Assembly (NCBI GenBank): GCA_025463985.1
Contig: JAODBM010000102.1
Span: forward strand, 1 to 38,310
Reading direction: 5' to 3'
Length of the DNA: 38,310 bases
Source of the DNA: Acidimicrobiales bacterium
GTDB taxonomy: Bacteria > Actinomycetota > Acidimicrobiia > Acidimicrobiales > Iamiaceae
Shown: positions 25,572 through 33,827 of the stretch, piece after piece
How positions within the stretch are numbered: the first letter of the stretch is position 1
Layout of the letters: each line of letters opens with the position of its first letter
Notes under the pieces: generated by a model
What the model saw: the letters and a program-made list of their open reading frames with translations, nothing else
Told to the model about the DNA's origin: nothing
The model's database searches: none
Position numbers and translations under genes: made by a program

Positions 25572-26793
25572 CAACCACCTCCGGTGAAAGCCGTTTCGCT
25601 GGGCTCATGACCGGCAGCCCTAGCAAAGCTAAGGCTGCCACGAGTGTCCACACGTTCGCATCGACGTGTGCCGGACTCCACGACACATCCACGAGTCCAG
25701 AGAGGAGTAGCCAGGACCACACCACGGTGCGTCGGGCCAGATCGGCGCGCGTCATTCCTCGGAGTCGAGTGCCGATCATCGCGAAGAGCACCGCATGCAA
25801 AACGAGCGCCAGCAAGCCTCCGAAGAATAGGAGCAGGAGATATTCGCTATGAGGATAATGGCCGCGGAATGTCCCCAGTTCGCCGAGAACTCGGTAGCGG
25901 TTTTCACCTAAGCCGATGAGCGAGAATGGACTGACGAAGGAACGGGCGGCGCTCCAGATGGCAGCACGATTTGAAAATCCCGAACCGCTGGCGCGAAAGA
26001 CGAGAACGATCCCAGTAGTAGCAATGGCGTACGGAAGCAACCGCGAGAAGACTAGTGGCAGTCTCCAACGACCCCCAACCTCACGAGCATTGGCGGTCAA
26101 GACAACCGCGCACCCGATAGCCGCTACCAAAGCCAGCAGCGGTGTCCTACTCCCGGCCAAGAGCAAGATCGCCGACAACACTGAGACGCGAAAGAGGTCA
26201 ATCCGCCGGGATCGCCACGCCACGATGCAGAGTAGGGCGGTGGCAGCGGCGATGGCGCCGAGCACATTCTCGGACGGAAAGATCCCGATGTAGATGCGCC
26301 CCGCCACCGTACATTTGCCATACTCGTACCGGCAATCGATCCATTCGCGTCCTGTCAATCCGCCAGTTATCAAGCAGAGCGACAGAAACGCGCTCGACCA
26401 CCAGGCCACGAGGCCGGCAGTCAGATCGCCTTCGCTCAGCGCACGGCGCAGCATCCATAGCAGGAGCGCTGCAGAGGCACCGCCGATCATTGCGATGGAG
26501 AGCGGAGCGCCAGACAGGACATCCCGCACAGCCAGGTAGAGAACGAGTGCGCCGGCAACGAGAAACGGCTGTGGCGGGGCCGAGTGCACACGCTGTCCTG
26601 GACGCAGGAGCGTCGCCCCGAGCACGATCGCTGCACCCGTCAGGAACACCGAGTAGCTCGCCCCAGATCTCAGCAATCCGGCGTAGACCGCAAGAAACAG
26701 CACGGGTACGGCGAGCACGGCCCGCGCGTTTCTCGGCGGTAGACGGCGAAGTGACGCCAGCGCGAGCAGTAGCCCCAGCACGATCCCGGTCAT
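25558..26793 (-). CDS. O-antigen ligase / Wzy-like polymerase
   Basis: The 411-residue protein has about ten or eleven hydrophobic helices and one large external loop (about 170-200) followed by further helices, as in Wzy/WaaL proteins. The segment GHYPHSEYLLLLFFGG is the family's GHxHN-like motif and LAGSRTPLLALV is the familiar helix motif. The start at 26793 forms ATGA with the stop of the GT2 gene; a longer frame to 26868 would lie inside that gene. It probably polymerises or transfers the repeat unit on the outer face of the membrane. Confidence 0.8.
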   Translation of the reverse strand: MTGIVLGLLLALASLRRLPPRNARAVLAVPVLFLAVYAGLLRSGASYSVFLTGAAIVLGATLLRPGQRVHSAPPQPFLVAGALVLYLAVRDVLSGAPLSIAMIGGASAALLLWMLRRALSEGDLTAGLVAWWSSAFLSLCLITGGLTGREWIDCRYEYGKCTVAGRIYIGIFPSENVLGAIAAATALLCIVAWRSRRIDLFRVSVLSAILLLAGSRTPLLALVAAIGCAVVLTANAREVGGRWRLPLVFSRLLPYAIATTGIVLVFRASGSGFSNRAAIWSAARSFVSPFSLIGLGENRYRVLGELGTFRGHYPHSEYLLLLFFGGLLALVLHAVLFAMIGTRLRGMTRADLARRTVVWSWLLLSGLVDVSWSPAHVDANVWTLVAALALLGLPVMSPAKRLSPEVVGDAS

Positions 26794-27749
26794 GCGCCGC
26801 CGCCACGACGCCCATGTCGCGAGTGCATGGTGCGGACCATGAGACCACGGGGTGCCGCACCAGCGCACCCCAGAATCAGGGCATTGAGCGTCGGGGGCCG
26901 TAGACGAACGACCCGCCGAAGGACCGCACCGATTCCCTTGATCGACCTGGCCTGGAGGCTGTAGCGAAGCACCTGGCCGACCAAGAAGTCGCTACGCGCC
27001 CTGACTGACCAGTCCGACGATTCCGCGTCATACCACGCCAGCGATGCCTGCCAGTCGGGTGACGCAGAGATTGAGCCATCCCTGTTCACCCGCACCTTCA
27101 CGAGAGGGGTTGCCAACTGCATGACCCGGACCTCCGGTTCGCGCTCGCAGCGCACGACGAAGTCCCAGTCCTGGTGACGAGGAAGGTCGCTCTTCCATCC
27201 CACCCTCAAGGCAAGATTCCTCTCAAGAAACAATGTGGAGGTGTGGACCAGAGCGCGATCAGACGAGAGCCGGCGGCGATGGAACAAGTAGTCGGGTACG
27301 GACCCGGAGTCGTAGCAACGTCTGGGTGCGATGTTCGATCGCCCGGTGCCCGCTTGGCTAATGACCTGGCAGGACACCAGCACAGAGCCCATCGCGAGTG
27401 ACTCGTCGGTTGCAGCCAGATGCTGACGCATGAGCTTGTCCGGCGACCAAAGATCGTCATCGTCTAGATAGGCGACCCATTGGCGGCTGCCCGTCTCAGT
27501 CCCTAATTGACGAGCGTAGCCAGCGCCCTTGCCCCCGCCAGTCGAGATCACATGCACACGCTGATCGCTATAGCTCAGGCACTGACAGTCCTCGAGTGGC
27601 AGATCCGCGACGATGATCACCTCGACCTGCACGCCCTCCTGCTCGAGAACACTGTTGACCGCCGCCCGAAGGGAACGCCGACCAACGGTCGGGATGACTA
27701 CTGAGATTGATGCTGTGGCCACGGGCGCCAGCCCACCCGCGTTCATCAT
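26790..27749 (-). CDS. GT2-family glycosyltransferase (GT-A fold)
   Basis: The 319-residue protein opens with SVVIPTVGRRSLRAAVNSVLEQ, the classic GT2 start, and has the DXD-type motif YLDDDDLWSPDKL (DDDD at 96-99), which binds the metal and nucleotide sugar. The HQDWDFVVRC segment is the acceptor-side ED-like motif. The start ATG forms ATGA with the stop of the upstream methyltransferase gene. It is cytoplasmic and should add one sugar to the lipid-linked unit. There is no C-terminal membrane anchor of the DPM type; a basic tail ends the protein. Confidence 0.88.
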   Translation of the reverse strand: MMNAGGLAPVATASISVVIPTVGRRSLRAAVNSVLEQEGVQVEVIIVADLPLEDCQCLSYSDQRVHVISTGGGKGAGYARQLGTETGSRQWVAYLDDDDLWSPDKLMRQHLAATDESLAMGSVLVSCQVISQAGTGRSNIAPRRCYDSGSVPDYLFHRRRLSSDRALVHTSTLFLERNLALRVGWKSDLPRHQDWDFVVRCEREPEVRVMQLATPLVKVRVNRDGSISASPDWQASLAWYDAESSDWSVRARSDFLVGQVLRYSLQARSIKGIGAVLRRVVRLRPPTLNALILGCAGAAPRGLMVRTMHSRHGRRGGGA

Positions 27750-28534
27750 CTATGGCCGCTTCCGTCGGGCCGAGCGAGAAAAAGGGTGTCGCCGCGAACG
27801 AGCGAATACGCCAATGCATCGCTGGGCCCCGCGACGAATTGAGTTACTGAGAAGCCGGCTTCGCGAAGGCGATCAGCAAAGTCTCGGCCGTACCAGCGGA
27901 CGTGGTCGGCTTGCCCGAAGTGAGTTGCACGTTCCGCGGATGAGACGACGTCAGCATTCTCATATGTCTCAGCCCAGCCAGCCATCAGCGGCACCATCGC
28001 CACCAGAACTCCATCGGGCGCGAGAATGCGCCGCATCTCCCGCATCGCTTTTCGGTCATCAGCTACGTGCTCGAGGACATGTGAGCAAAGTACGACGTCG
28101 AACTGCCCGGGCGGTAGTCCCGTGTCCTGGATGTCGACTTGATGGTCGACCTTCGGAAGCGCGAGATCCGCGGTGCGGTACTCGCCCGCGTCCGGTTCGA
28201 CCACTCGGCGTACCGGATCTTCAGGGGCGAAGTGAAGCACGCGAGCCCCCTTGACCACGAAAGCACCACGCATGACGGCGAGCGCGACGAGGCGATGCCG
28301 CTCAAGTGACGCACATGCGGGGCAGCGTGCCGCCAGCCGTGGAGGGTTGCCGACCGGGAGAAAGCGAGCTGAAGCTTCACAACACGAGCAGACGGACGTC
28401 GTCCGGTGCGCCATCGCTTTGCCGAAGGCACCGAGGGTGCGGGCGTACTGCGCGACGACGAAGAGGCCACGCTTCGTTCGCAGACGCTGCACGAGCGCGC
28501 GGCCCTGGCGGCCAGCCCGATCAGCGAGCGCCAT
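27746..28534 (-). CDS. SAM-dependent methyltransferase with N-terminal Cys-rich site (EPS operon, first gene)
   Basis: The 262-residue protein has an N-terminal zinc-site-like group (C49, C51, C52, C71 and C74) ending in LERHR, then a class I methyltransferase domain with VLHFAPED, the QFDVVLCSHVLEHV motif II and the RILAPDGVLVAMVPL motif. Proteins with this CxxC/CPxC-SLERHR opening are common in polysaccharide loci and I read it as that subfamily. GTG 28537 and ATG 28534 are adjacent; ATG is given. No clear RBS precedes it. It opens the six-gene operon; the promoter must lie in the gap to 28950. Confidence 0.85.
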   Translation of the reverse strand: MALADRAGRQGRALVQRLRTKRGLFVVAQYARTLGAFGKAMAHRTTSVCSCCEASARFLPVGNPPRLAARCPACASLERHRLVALAVMRGAFVVKGARVLHFAPEDPVRRVVEPDAGEYRTADLALPKVDHQVDIQDTGLPPGQFDVVLCSHVLEHVADDRKAMREMRRILAPDGVLVAMVPLMAGWAETYENADVVSSAERATHFGQADHVRWYGRDFADRLREAGFSVTQFVAGPSDALAYSLVRGDTLFLARPDGSGHR

Positions 28535-28950
28535 CACACATCAAAACTCGCGTGGCAGAACCGTCGAAGGAGCGGATAGTCCAGCTCAGTGTGGCCTCAG
28601 AGGGGCAAGTCAAGTCACGCGACATCCCGTGATCATAGCGGCCCAGCCGACCCGAAAGATCGCCGAAGCGCCGGACGTCGCCGCACCTTTGCTGAGCTAG
28701 TCGCTTGGCCGACAATTGACGCAGATCAAATTCCACGGCCATCTCCGGTTCGAGGTATAACCCGACATGGGTCTGACCTTGGCGTAGATGGCGAGAGTTG
28801 GGTCCTGCCAGTCGAGACGTCTGCTACACCGCTGGCAAGCAGCGAAGCGCGGTAGACATCTGCAGGAGGTCGTCACTGCGTCGAGCTAGCGCGGAGAAAT
28901 GACGCGAGTGAGGCAGCGGCACGGCCCTGAGATCGTGCTAAACACGTGCG
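28535..28950. other. Divergent promoter region, no confident gene
   Basis: About 416 bp separate two divergent methyltransferase genes. The only frame of interest (28589-28855, plus) has no domain or RBS support. A TAAACA hexamer lies six bases before the ATG at 28951 and might be the -10 of a leaderless gene. No tRNA or riboswitch is recognisable. Confidence 0.5.
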
Positions 28951-29646
28951 ATGGCCAAATACAGGGTTACCAAAAGAGGCCTAGCATCCGACGCCCGAGG
29001 GGAGTTGGGGTCCGGATCGCTTCTGATAACCGAACAGACGGCGGCCTTTTACGGCGAAATCCTGCCCAGGCTCGCTAAGGGAACGCTTGCCGATCTCGGT
29101 TGCGGTGCCAGCCCAATGCGGCCGTTCTATCAACCGCTTGTCGACCAGGCATTCTCAGTGGACTGGCCCTCCTCCCTCCACGCGGGCGATCTTGACGTCT
29201 TCGCGAACCTCAATCATGGTGTGCCGATCCGCACGGGCGCCGTGGACACAATCGTGGCATCGGACCTGCTAGAGCACCTTGTCGAGCCCGCTGCCTTCCT
29301 CGCCGAGTGTCACCGGATCCTGCGACCTCAAGGCCACCTTGTCGGAAATGTGCCGTTCATGTACTGGCTCCACGAGGCGCCCCACGACTACTTCCGATAC
29401 ACAGAACACGGCCTACGCTTTCTGCTCGGACGAGCAGGGTTCGCCCAAGTCGCCATAGAGCCGCTGGCCGGCGGACTCGACATTCCGGTGGACGTAATTT
29501 CCAAGCTTCTGACGAAGATCCCAGTAGTTGGGGATTGGATTGCACGTGGCCTGCAGCGGTTTTGGATGTTGGTACGGCGATTTCCGCCCCTGAAGAAGGC
29601 GTACCCCGTGTTTCCTCTGTGCTACGGATTCACAGCTCAGAAGTGA
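28951..29646 (+). CDS. SAM-dependent methyltransferase
   Basis: The 231-residue protein has the SAM motif LADLGCGASPMRPFY (about 46-60) and the SDLLEHLVEPAAFLAECHRILRP segment. The NVPFMYWLHEAPHDYFRYT segment typical of methyltransferases in cell-surface sugar clusters follows. It is the only plus-strand gene in this part apart from the DUF4012 gene. No RBS is visible; the ATG may begin the mRNA. It is the third methyltransferase of the region, adding to the inference that the polymer is methylated. Confidence 0.83.
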   Translation: MAKYRVTKRGLASDARGELGSGSLLITEQTAAFYGEILPRLAKGTLADLGCGASPMRPFYQPLVDQAFSVDWPSSLHAGDLDVFANLNHGVPIRTGAVDTIVASDLLEHLVEPAAFLAECHRILRPQGHLVGNVPFMYWLHEAPHDYFRYTEHGLRFLLGRAGFAQVAIEPLAGGLDIPVDVISKLLTKIPVVGDWIARGLQRFWMLVRRFPPLKKAYPVFPLCYGFTAQK

Positions 29647-29655
29647 CAATACGGC

Positions 29656-29676
29656 CGGACCTGATTATCCGGTCCG
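29656..29676 (+). terminator. Possible hairpin after the methyltransferase gene
   Basis: CGGACC (29656-29661) and GGTCCG (29671-29676) pair across a nine-base loop, starting ten bases after the stop, with partial extension through flanking GGC/GCC. No T-run. Confidence 0.35.
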
Positions 29677-29930
29677 CGGCCACCTGAGGCGAGGAGCGTC
29701 GACTCGAAAAGGCGTTCTGCCGCGAGTTGAAAGGCCGACTTAGAGGGCCGGTCTCAGGCTTCCGCATACGCGCACCACATCGACGATCGATCGCTCGAGT
29801 CAAACTGGTGTGGACCTGACCGACTGGCGATATCTCGAACGTGCGGCTTCGGTCGGGCGGGTACAACCGTGGCTCATGACCCTCGCGTCCGGCGTGATTC
29901 TCATCAATAGCGGGCGCAGCAATTTAGTAC

Positions 29931-30821
29931 CTAGTGCGCACCATGGCGTCTGATGGCGACGACGGCAGTCTTGAGAATGATTGCAACGTCGGTGAGCAAG
30001 TTTGAGTTGACCTGATACGCCACGTCAAGCCGCACCCGTTCGTCGTAGTTGAGCTTGCTTCGACCGCTGACCTGCCAGAGGCCCGTCAGACCGGGGGCCC
30101 CACGAAGGTAGACATCGAGGGCGCCACGGGAGGAGTACTCGACCATCTCCGCCGCGACGATCGGGCGAGCCCCGACCATCGCCATGTCGCCCCGCAGGAC
30201 GTTCCACAGCTGCGGCAGCTCGTCCAGGCTCGAGGATCGCAGCAAGCAGCCGAGCCGGGTAACGCGCGGATCAAGCGCTGGAGTGAGCTTGAACCCCGAT
30301 TCCACGTAGAGCCTGTACAGGTCAGGGTCAGCATGGAGGCGCTCCTCCGCGTCCGCGGCCATGCTGCGGAACTTATAAAGCGTGAACGGCTCCCCCCTGT
30401 GGCCGATCCGCTGCTGCCGGAAGAAGATCGGTCCCCCGTCCCGCCGAACGAGGAGCGCAACCACCGCGTAGATCGGCAGAGCGATGATGAGGAGCGACAA
30501 GGCGACCACGATGTCCAAGGACCGCTTTCCGAACCTGAACACGGCAGAGTGATCGACCGGCACGACAGATTGCACCCCGGCCTCCGAGGCATCTCTCGTC
30601 TCCTCGGTGATGGCGACGTGCGCCGGGCCCGCCGCAGATGAGGCCTCATCCCTCACAGACGACGCCGCCTCGGTCGCAGGCGACGCCACTTCCCTGGCAG
30701 ATGTTGGAACGGACATCGGGCGGAGCGGGCTGCTCGGGGGCCTGTCGGCGACCCGCAACGGCTCGGTCAGGGCGGCCGCGGCGCCGTGGCCCGCCCGCTG
30801 CTCCCTCCCGCTTCCCTCCAT
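29931..30821 (-). CDS. Priming sugar-1-phosphate transferase (WbaP/PssY-like, polyisoprenyl-phosphate hexose-1-phosphate transferase)
   Basis: The 296-residue protein should start polysaccharide synthesis by moving a sugar-1-phosphate onto undecaprenyl phosphate at the inner membrane. After an ~95-residue Ala/Ser/Glu-rich tail it has a single membrane helix (about 101-125), then KFRSM (150-154), the [23 protein letters not shown] motif and [13 protein letters not shown], all conserved. It lacks the four N-terminal helices of long family members. The ATG at 30821 (GGGGAAG upstream, GC3 rises here) is preferred to a TTG at 30896. Sugar specificity cannot be read. Confidence 0.9.
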   Translation of the reverse strand: MEGSGREQRAGHGAAAALTEPLRVADRPPSSPLRPMSVPTSAREVASPATEAASSVRDEASSAAGPAHVAITEETRDASEAGVQSVVPVDHSAVFRFGKRSLDIVVALSLLIIALPIYAVVALLVRRDGGPIFFRQQRIGHRGEPFTLYKFRSMAADAEERLHADPDLYRLYVESGFKLTPALDPRVTRLGCLLRSSSLDELPQLWNVLRGDMAMVGARPIVAAEMVEYSSRGALDVYLRGAPGLTGLWQVSGRSKLNYDERVRLDVAYQVNSNLLTDVAIILKTAVVAIRRHGAH

Positions 30822-31027
30822 CAGAACTTCCCCCGCCTGATCGGCAGCGCCGATCTGGTCCGTAGTTGTGAGTACCTTCCGCACGTTTTGTGCCAAGTTT
30901 ACCTAGGCACGAGGGTGTGGAAACCGTCCTTGGGGTGAGTTCGCGTGCCGTTCACAGACGATCGGCGGAACGGCGCCGGGCGTTAACACAATGTGCGAGC
31001 AAATGTCGGGTTCCGGTCAGCGGACCT

Positions 31028-31600
31028 TCAGGCATGGGCCTTGCCCACACAGATGCCGCTGCGGTCGGCACCGCAAGTCCGAGCAATCAAACCCGCGTCC
31101 CGAACTGTTTGCAGTCGCAAGAACTCGATTCTCGTCCATGCAGAATCCTGGACAGCGGCTTCGTAACGAGCCCTAGTTAACTCGTAACGGGTCCACGACC
31201 AGCGGATGATCGACCTGTTGGGGTCCCAGGAGCAGAGGTTGCGCCAGGACTCGCGGTTGCCGTTCCACAGCTCCTGGCGCAGGATCGCGCGGCGCAGTGA
31301 GCGCCAGATGATGCGGCGCATGACGGTGCGGCGGGGAGGGTCCACCCAGATCACGGTGTCGACCCGCGGCCAAACGATCGTCTCGCGGACCTGTGAGTAA
31401 TTCCCGTCGATCACCCAGGTCTCCCCCTCGGCGAACGTGCGGACGCGCTCGACGAACTCGTCGTCTGGCAGTGGATGCCAAGCTCGTTGGTGGAAGACGG
31501 CATCGAGCTCGAGAAGCGGAGCGTCGAGCGACGCCGCCAGCTTTTTCGCCAGCGTCGACTTCCCCGAACCCGAGCAGCCGACCACGGACACCCGACGCAT
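31028..31600 (-). CDS. P-loop nucleotide kinase (adenylate kinase/topology-modulator-like)
   Basis: The 190-residue protein has Walker A GCSGSGKST (8-16) and ends its first strand with LLELDAVFHQRAWHPLPDDEF, a pattern I know from small P-loop kinases called adenylate-kinase-like or DNA topology modulation proteins. VIDGNYS and the WVDPPRRTVMRRIIWRSLRR stretch match that group. The start at 31600 puts the P-loop at the N-terminus as usual; a longer frame (to 31657) exists. RBS is weak. Substrate is unknown. The gene stands alone between the polysaccharide and regulatory blocks. Confidence 0.78.
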   Translation of the reverse strand: MRRVSVVGCSGSGKSTLAKKLAASLDAPLLELDAVFHQRAWHPLPDDEFVERVRTFAEGETWVIDGNYSQVRETIVWPRVDTVIWVDPPRRTVMRRIIWRSLRRAILRQELWNGNRESWRNLCSWDPNRSIIRWSWTRYELTRARYEAAVQDSAWTRIEFLRLQTVRDAGLIARTCGADRSGICVGKAHA

Positions 31601-31802
31601 AGCCCGCCATGATGGCACCGACCGGGCGCACCCCCGGTGATGCTGCGCGTCGCCCACATCACGATCAGGGCTTCACCAGGCCGTTGACCTGAGTCGAACA
31701 TGCTGTGGAAGACGCGCATGAAACTTTCGGGTTCCGACCCCTTTTCCCGGTGCCTTTGGGTCACACTGACGACAGGGCGCGGGCGAACACCGGGGGACGA
31801 CC

Positions 31803-32006
31803 ATGGCGAACCGCATCGCGCGGGCCACAACCACGGCTATTGCGGTCGTCTTTGCGTCCCTGATGTGGGCCTCTGACGACACCAGGTCCGCCATACAGAC
31901 GGGCGTGACCGCGGTCCTGTTCTTGGTGCTCTACCTGGGCTTCTACCTCCACTACAGGTTCACCCGACTGGAGAAGCGGGTGAAGCAGCGCGGCGGTGGC
32001 TACTGA
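31803..32006 (+). CDS. Small membrane protein
   Basis: The 67-residue protein has two hydrophobic stretches (TTTAIAVVFASLMWA and TGVTAVLFLVLYLGFYLHY) and a basic tail LEKRVKQRGGG. GGGG lies a few bases before the ATG, a reasonable RBS. No family is recognised. Its stop overlaps the end of the convergent GAF-ANTAR gene by seven bases. Confidence 0.55.
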   Translation: MANRIARATTTAIAVVFASLMWASDDTRSAIQTGVTAVLFLVLYLGFYLHYRFTRLEKRVKQRGGGY

Positions 32007-32752
32007 GCTCGGGTGCCGAGGGCGTTCAGGTCGCCGACCAGGACGAAGTCTTGGGCCAGCTCGCGGACCTTGACGCCGGTACGTTGCGAGTGCTCGACCA
32101 GCATCGCGAACGCTTCGTTGGCGGTGATCTTGTGCTGCGCCATCAGGATGCCCTTGGCTTGCCCGAGCACGTCACGTGAGTCCAGCGCCTCGCTCAGCTG
32201 GGCGACGAGCTCTTGCAGGCGGCGCACGACCGCGACGTTCGCCATGGCCATGGCAGCTTGGCCGGCGAACGTCTCCGCGACCGCTCGCACGTCGGGGCCG
32301 AAGTCGCCCTTCGTGCGGCTGTAGATGTTGAGCGCGCCCAGCTTCTGCATGTCGACCGTGAGCGGGAGCGACAGCGAGCTGTGGAAGCCGGCGTCGAGCG
32401 CCGCCTGGCGGTACTCGGGCCACTTCGACGCGTGCTCCATGTCGGGCACCTCGACCACGTGGTTGAGCCGATGGGCCTCCAGGCAGGGGCCCGTGTCGCT
32501 GACGTACTGCGCCTCGTCGAGGGTCATGCCGGGGGCGCCGGCCATCGCCGCGGTGCCGTAGCCGTCGGTGCCGTGGACGGTGATGCCCACCGTGTCGCCA
32601 CCGGGGATCACGGCGTGCGCGCCGGCGGCGACACGCTGCAAGACCCCGTCGAGCATCTCCGGGTCGCCCAGGTGCTGGTTGAGCTCGATGAGCGCGCTGA
32701 GAAATGCCTGGGTGCCCTCGCCTGACTGGTCCAGCTGGCGCACCGTGACCAC
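32000..32752 (-). CDS. GAF-ANTAR transcription antiterminator-type regulator
   Basis: The 250-residue cytoplasmic regulator has a GAF sensor (about 25-175, with SDTGPCLEAHR and SLSLPL motifs) and a C-terminal ANTAR RNA-binding domain (about 178-238, with GQAKGILMAQHKITANEAFAML). ANTAR proteins bind paired RNA hairpins to prevent termination; no such tandem hairpin target is obvious nearby. The GTG start has GAGGAAGAAG in front. It sits alone on this strand next to a STAS-domain gene on the other strand; both point to stress or signal responses. Confidence 0.9.
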   Translation of the reverse strand: MVTVRQLDQSGEGTQAFLSALIELNQHLGDPEMLDGVLQRVAAGAHAVIPGGDTVGITVHGTDGYGTAAMAGAPGMTLDEAQYVSDTGPCLEAHRLNHVVEVPDMEHASKWPEYRQAALDAGFHSSLSLPLTVDMQKLGALNIYSRTKGDFGPDVRAVAETFAGQAAMAMANVAVVRRLQELVAQLSEALDSRDVLGQAKGILMAQHKITANEAFAMLVEHSQRTGVKVRELAQDFVLVGDLNALGTRAQ

Positions 32753-32963
32753 CTTCTTCCTCGCCGAACGGGCCAGAGGAAGAGAGGCGATGCTCGTGGC
32801 GAAACACAGCGGGCCTACCAGTGACTTTTGCTGATGGCATCCTACCTCGCCCTGAACCCGGCACCTAGTACGCGAACGCGGAGTTGACGCCGCTCGACCC
32901 GCGGCTCACACTCCAAATCGTTCAGCAGCGAACACACCGAAAATTGGCGAGGCGGAAGGCGCG

Positions 32964-33413
32964 ATGCTGCTCAAACAGCCGCTGCTCCGGATCGATGTGC
33001 GACGCCAAGGCGAGGGCATCGTTCTGAGCCTCGATGGCGAGCTCGACCTGGCCACCGCCGGCGACCTCATGGCCGAAGGCGAGCTGCAGGTGGCGAGCGG
33101 CTATCGCCGTATCACCCTCGACTGCGGCTGCTTGAAGTTCTGTGACTCCAGCGGTCTCCGAGCCATGGTGCAGCTCACCAACCTGGTGCTGCCGGACGGC
33201 GAGGTCTCGATCTGCCACGCCACGAGGATGCTCCGGCGCCTGCTGGGGTTGACCGGCCTCGACGCCCGGATCCCCGTGCGCGACGACGAAACCGTCCCGA
33301 CTCCAGCTGCGAACGGCGGATCGCGCCTCGCGGTCAGTCGCCCTCGGCTCGGCGGGCCGGCAGTGGCGCGCCCACCAGGCCCTGAGCCGTCCGTGGTGCC
33401 GCCTACGGGGTGA
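32964..33413 (+). CDS. STAS-domain anti-sigma factor antagonist
   Basis: The 149-residue protein has a STAS domain in residues 8-105 with LSLDGELDLATAG and the phosphoacceptor loop KFCDSSGLRAM (likely Ser62). In the family the unphosphorylated form frees a sigma factor by binding its anti-sigma kinase; neither partner is in the window. The C-terminal ~45 residues are Pro/Ala-rich and look disordered. GAAGG precedes the ATG. Its end overlaps the convergent arsR gene by 11 bases. Confidence 0.88.
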   Translation: MLLKQPLLRIDVRRQGEGIVLSLDGELDLATAGDLMAEGELQVASGYRRITLDCGCLKFCDSSGLRAMVQLTNLVLPDGEVSICHATRMLRRLLGLTGLDARIPVRDDETVPTPAANGGSRLAVSRPRLGGPAVARPPGPEPSVVPPTG

Positions 33414-33741
33414 GGCTGCGGCGGAGCGCGTCGATGCGCTCAGGGACGGCGCGCCAGAAGACCCAGCGGCCGCGCTTCTCCCCCACGATGAGGCCGGCGT
33501 CGGCCAGCGCCTTCGTGTGGTGGCTGACCGTGGGCTGCGCCTTGCCGAGCGGTTCGAGCAGGTCGCAGGAGCAGACCTCGTCGCTGGCGGCGATCATGCT
33601 GAGCATCCGGAGCCTCACGGGGTCGGCGAGCGCCGCGAACCCCTGGGCGAGCTGCACGGCCTCGTCCTCGTCGAGCGGCGCCGCCAGCACCGACGCGCAG
33701 CAGGGCTCGGCAGCGAGGACGGCGATCTGCTTCTGGGTCAT
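33403..33741 (-). CDS. arsR: ArsR-family arsenic-responsive repressor
   Basis: The 112-residue winged-helix repressor has helix-turn-helix QPTVSHHTKALADAGLI (about 69-85). Candidate As(III) ligands are C14/C15 near the N-terminus and C57/C59 in the SCDLL region; a Cys pair at 15/16 with one at about 55 is known for the corynebacterial ArsR type. The ATG at 33741 has GGGAG five bases upstream; a GTG four codons earlier is possible. It is divergent from the arsenic genes to its right, and the shared gap holds a candidate operator. Confidence 0.9.
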   Translation of the reverse strand: MTQKQIAVLAAEPCCASVLAAPLDEDEAVQLAQGFAALADPVRLRMLSMIAASDEVCSCDLLEPLGKAQPTVSHHTKALADAGLIVGEKRGRWVFWRAVPERIDALRRSLTP

Positions 33742-33758
33742 CGGCACTCCCACGAGTC

Positions 33759-33780
33759 ATTGACATCCATCGATGTATCG
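33759..33780. promoter_or_regulatory. Candidate ArsR operator and divergent promoter
   Basis: Between arsR and the arsenic genes lies ATTGACATCCATCGATGTAT, an imperfect inverted repeat (ACATCCATCGATGT core) that resembles ATTGACATCGATGTAT-type ArsR boxes. TTGACA (33760-33765) inside it could be the -35 box for the rightward genes. A second partial copy, ATCAATGCATCGA, follows at 33788-33800. Confidence 0.6.
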
Positions 33781-33827
33781 GTGAGGATCAATGCATCGAC
33801 GGAGCCGAATCTACCAAGGAGCCCCCG

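Noticed and set aside
26142-26903. A 253-codon plus-strand frame within the ligase gene
   Set aside because: Antisense shadow of the minus-strand Wzy/ligase gene, with arginine/serine-rich composition.
28589-28855. An 88-codon frame in the divergent promoter region
   Set aside because: No RBS, domain or hydrophobic feature; likely chance.
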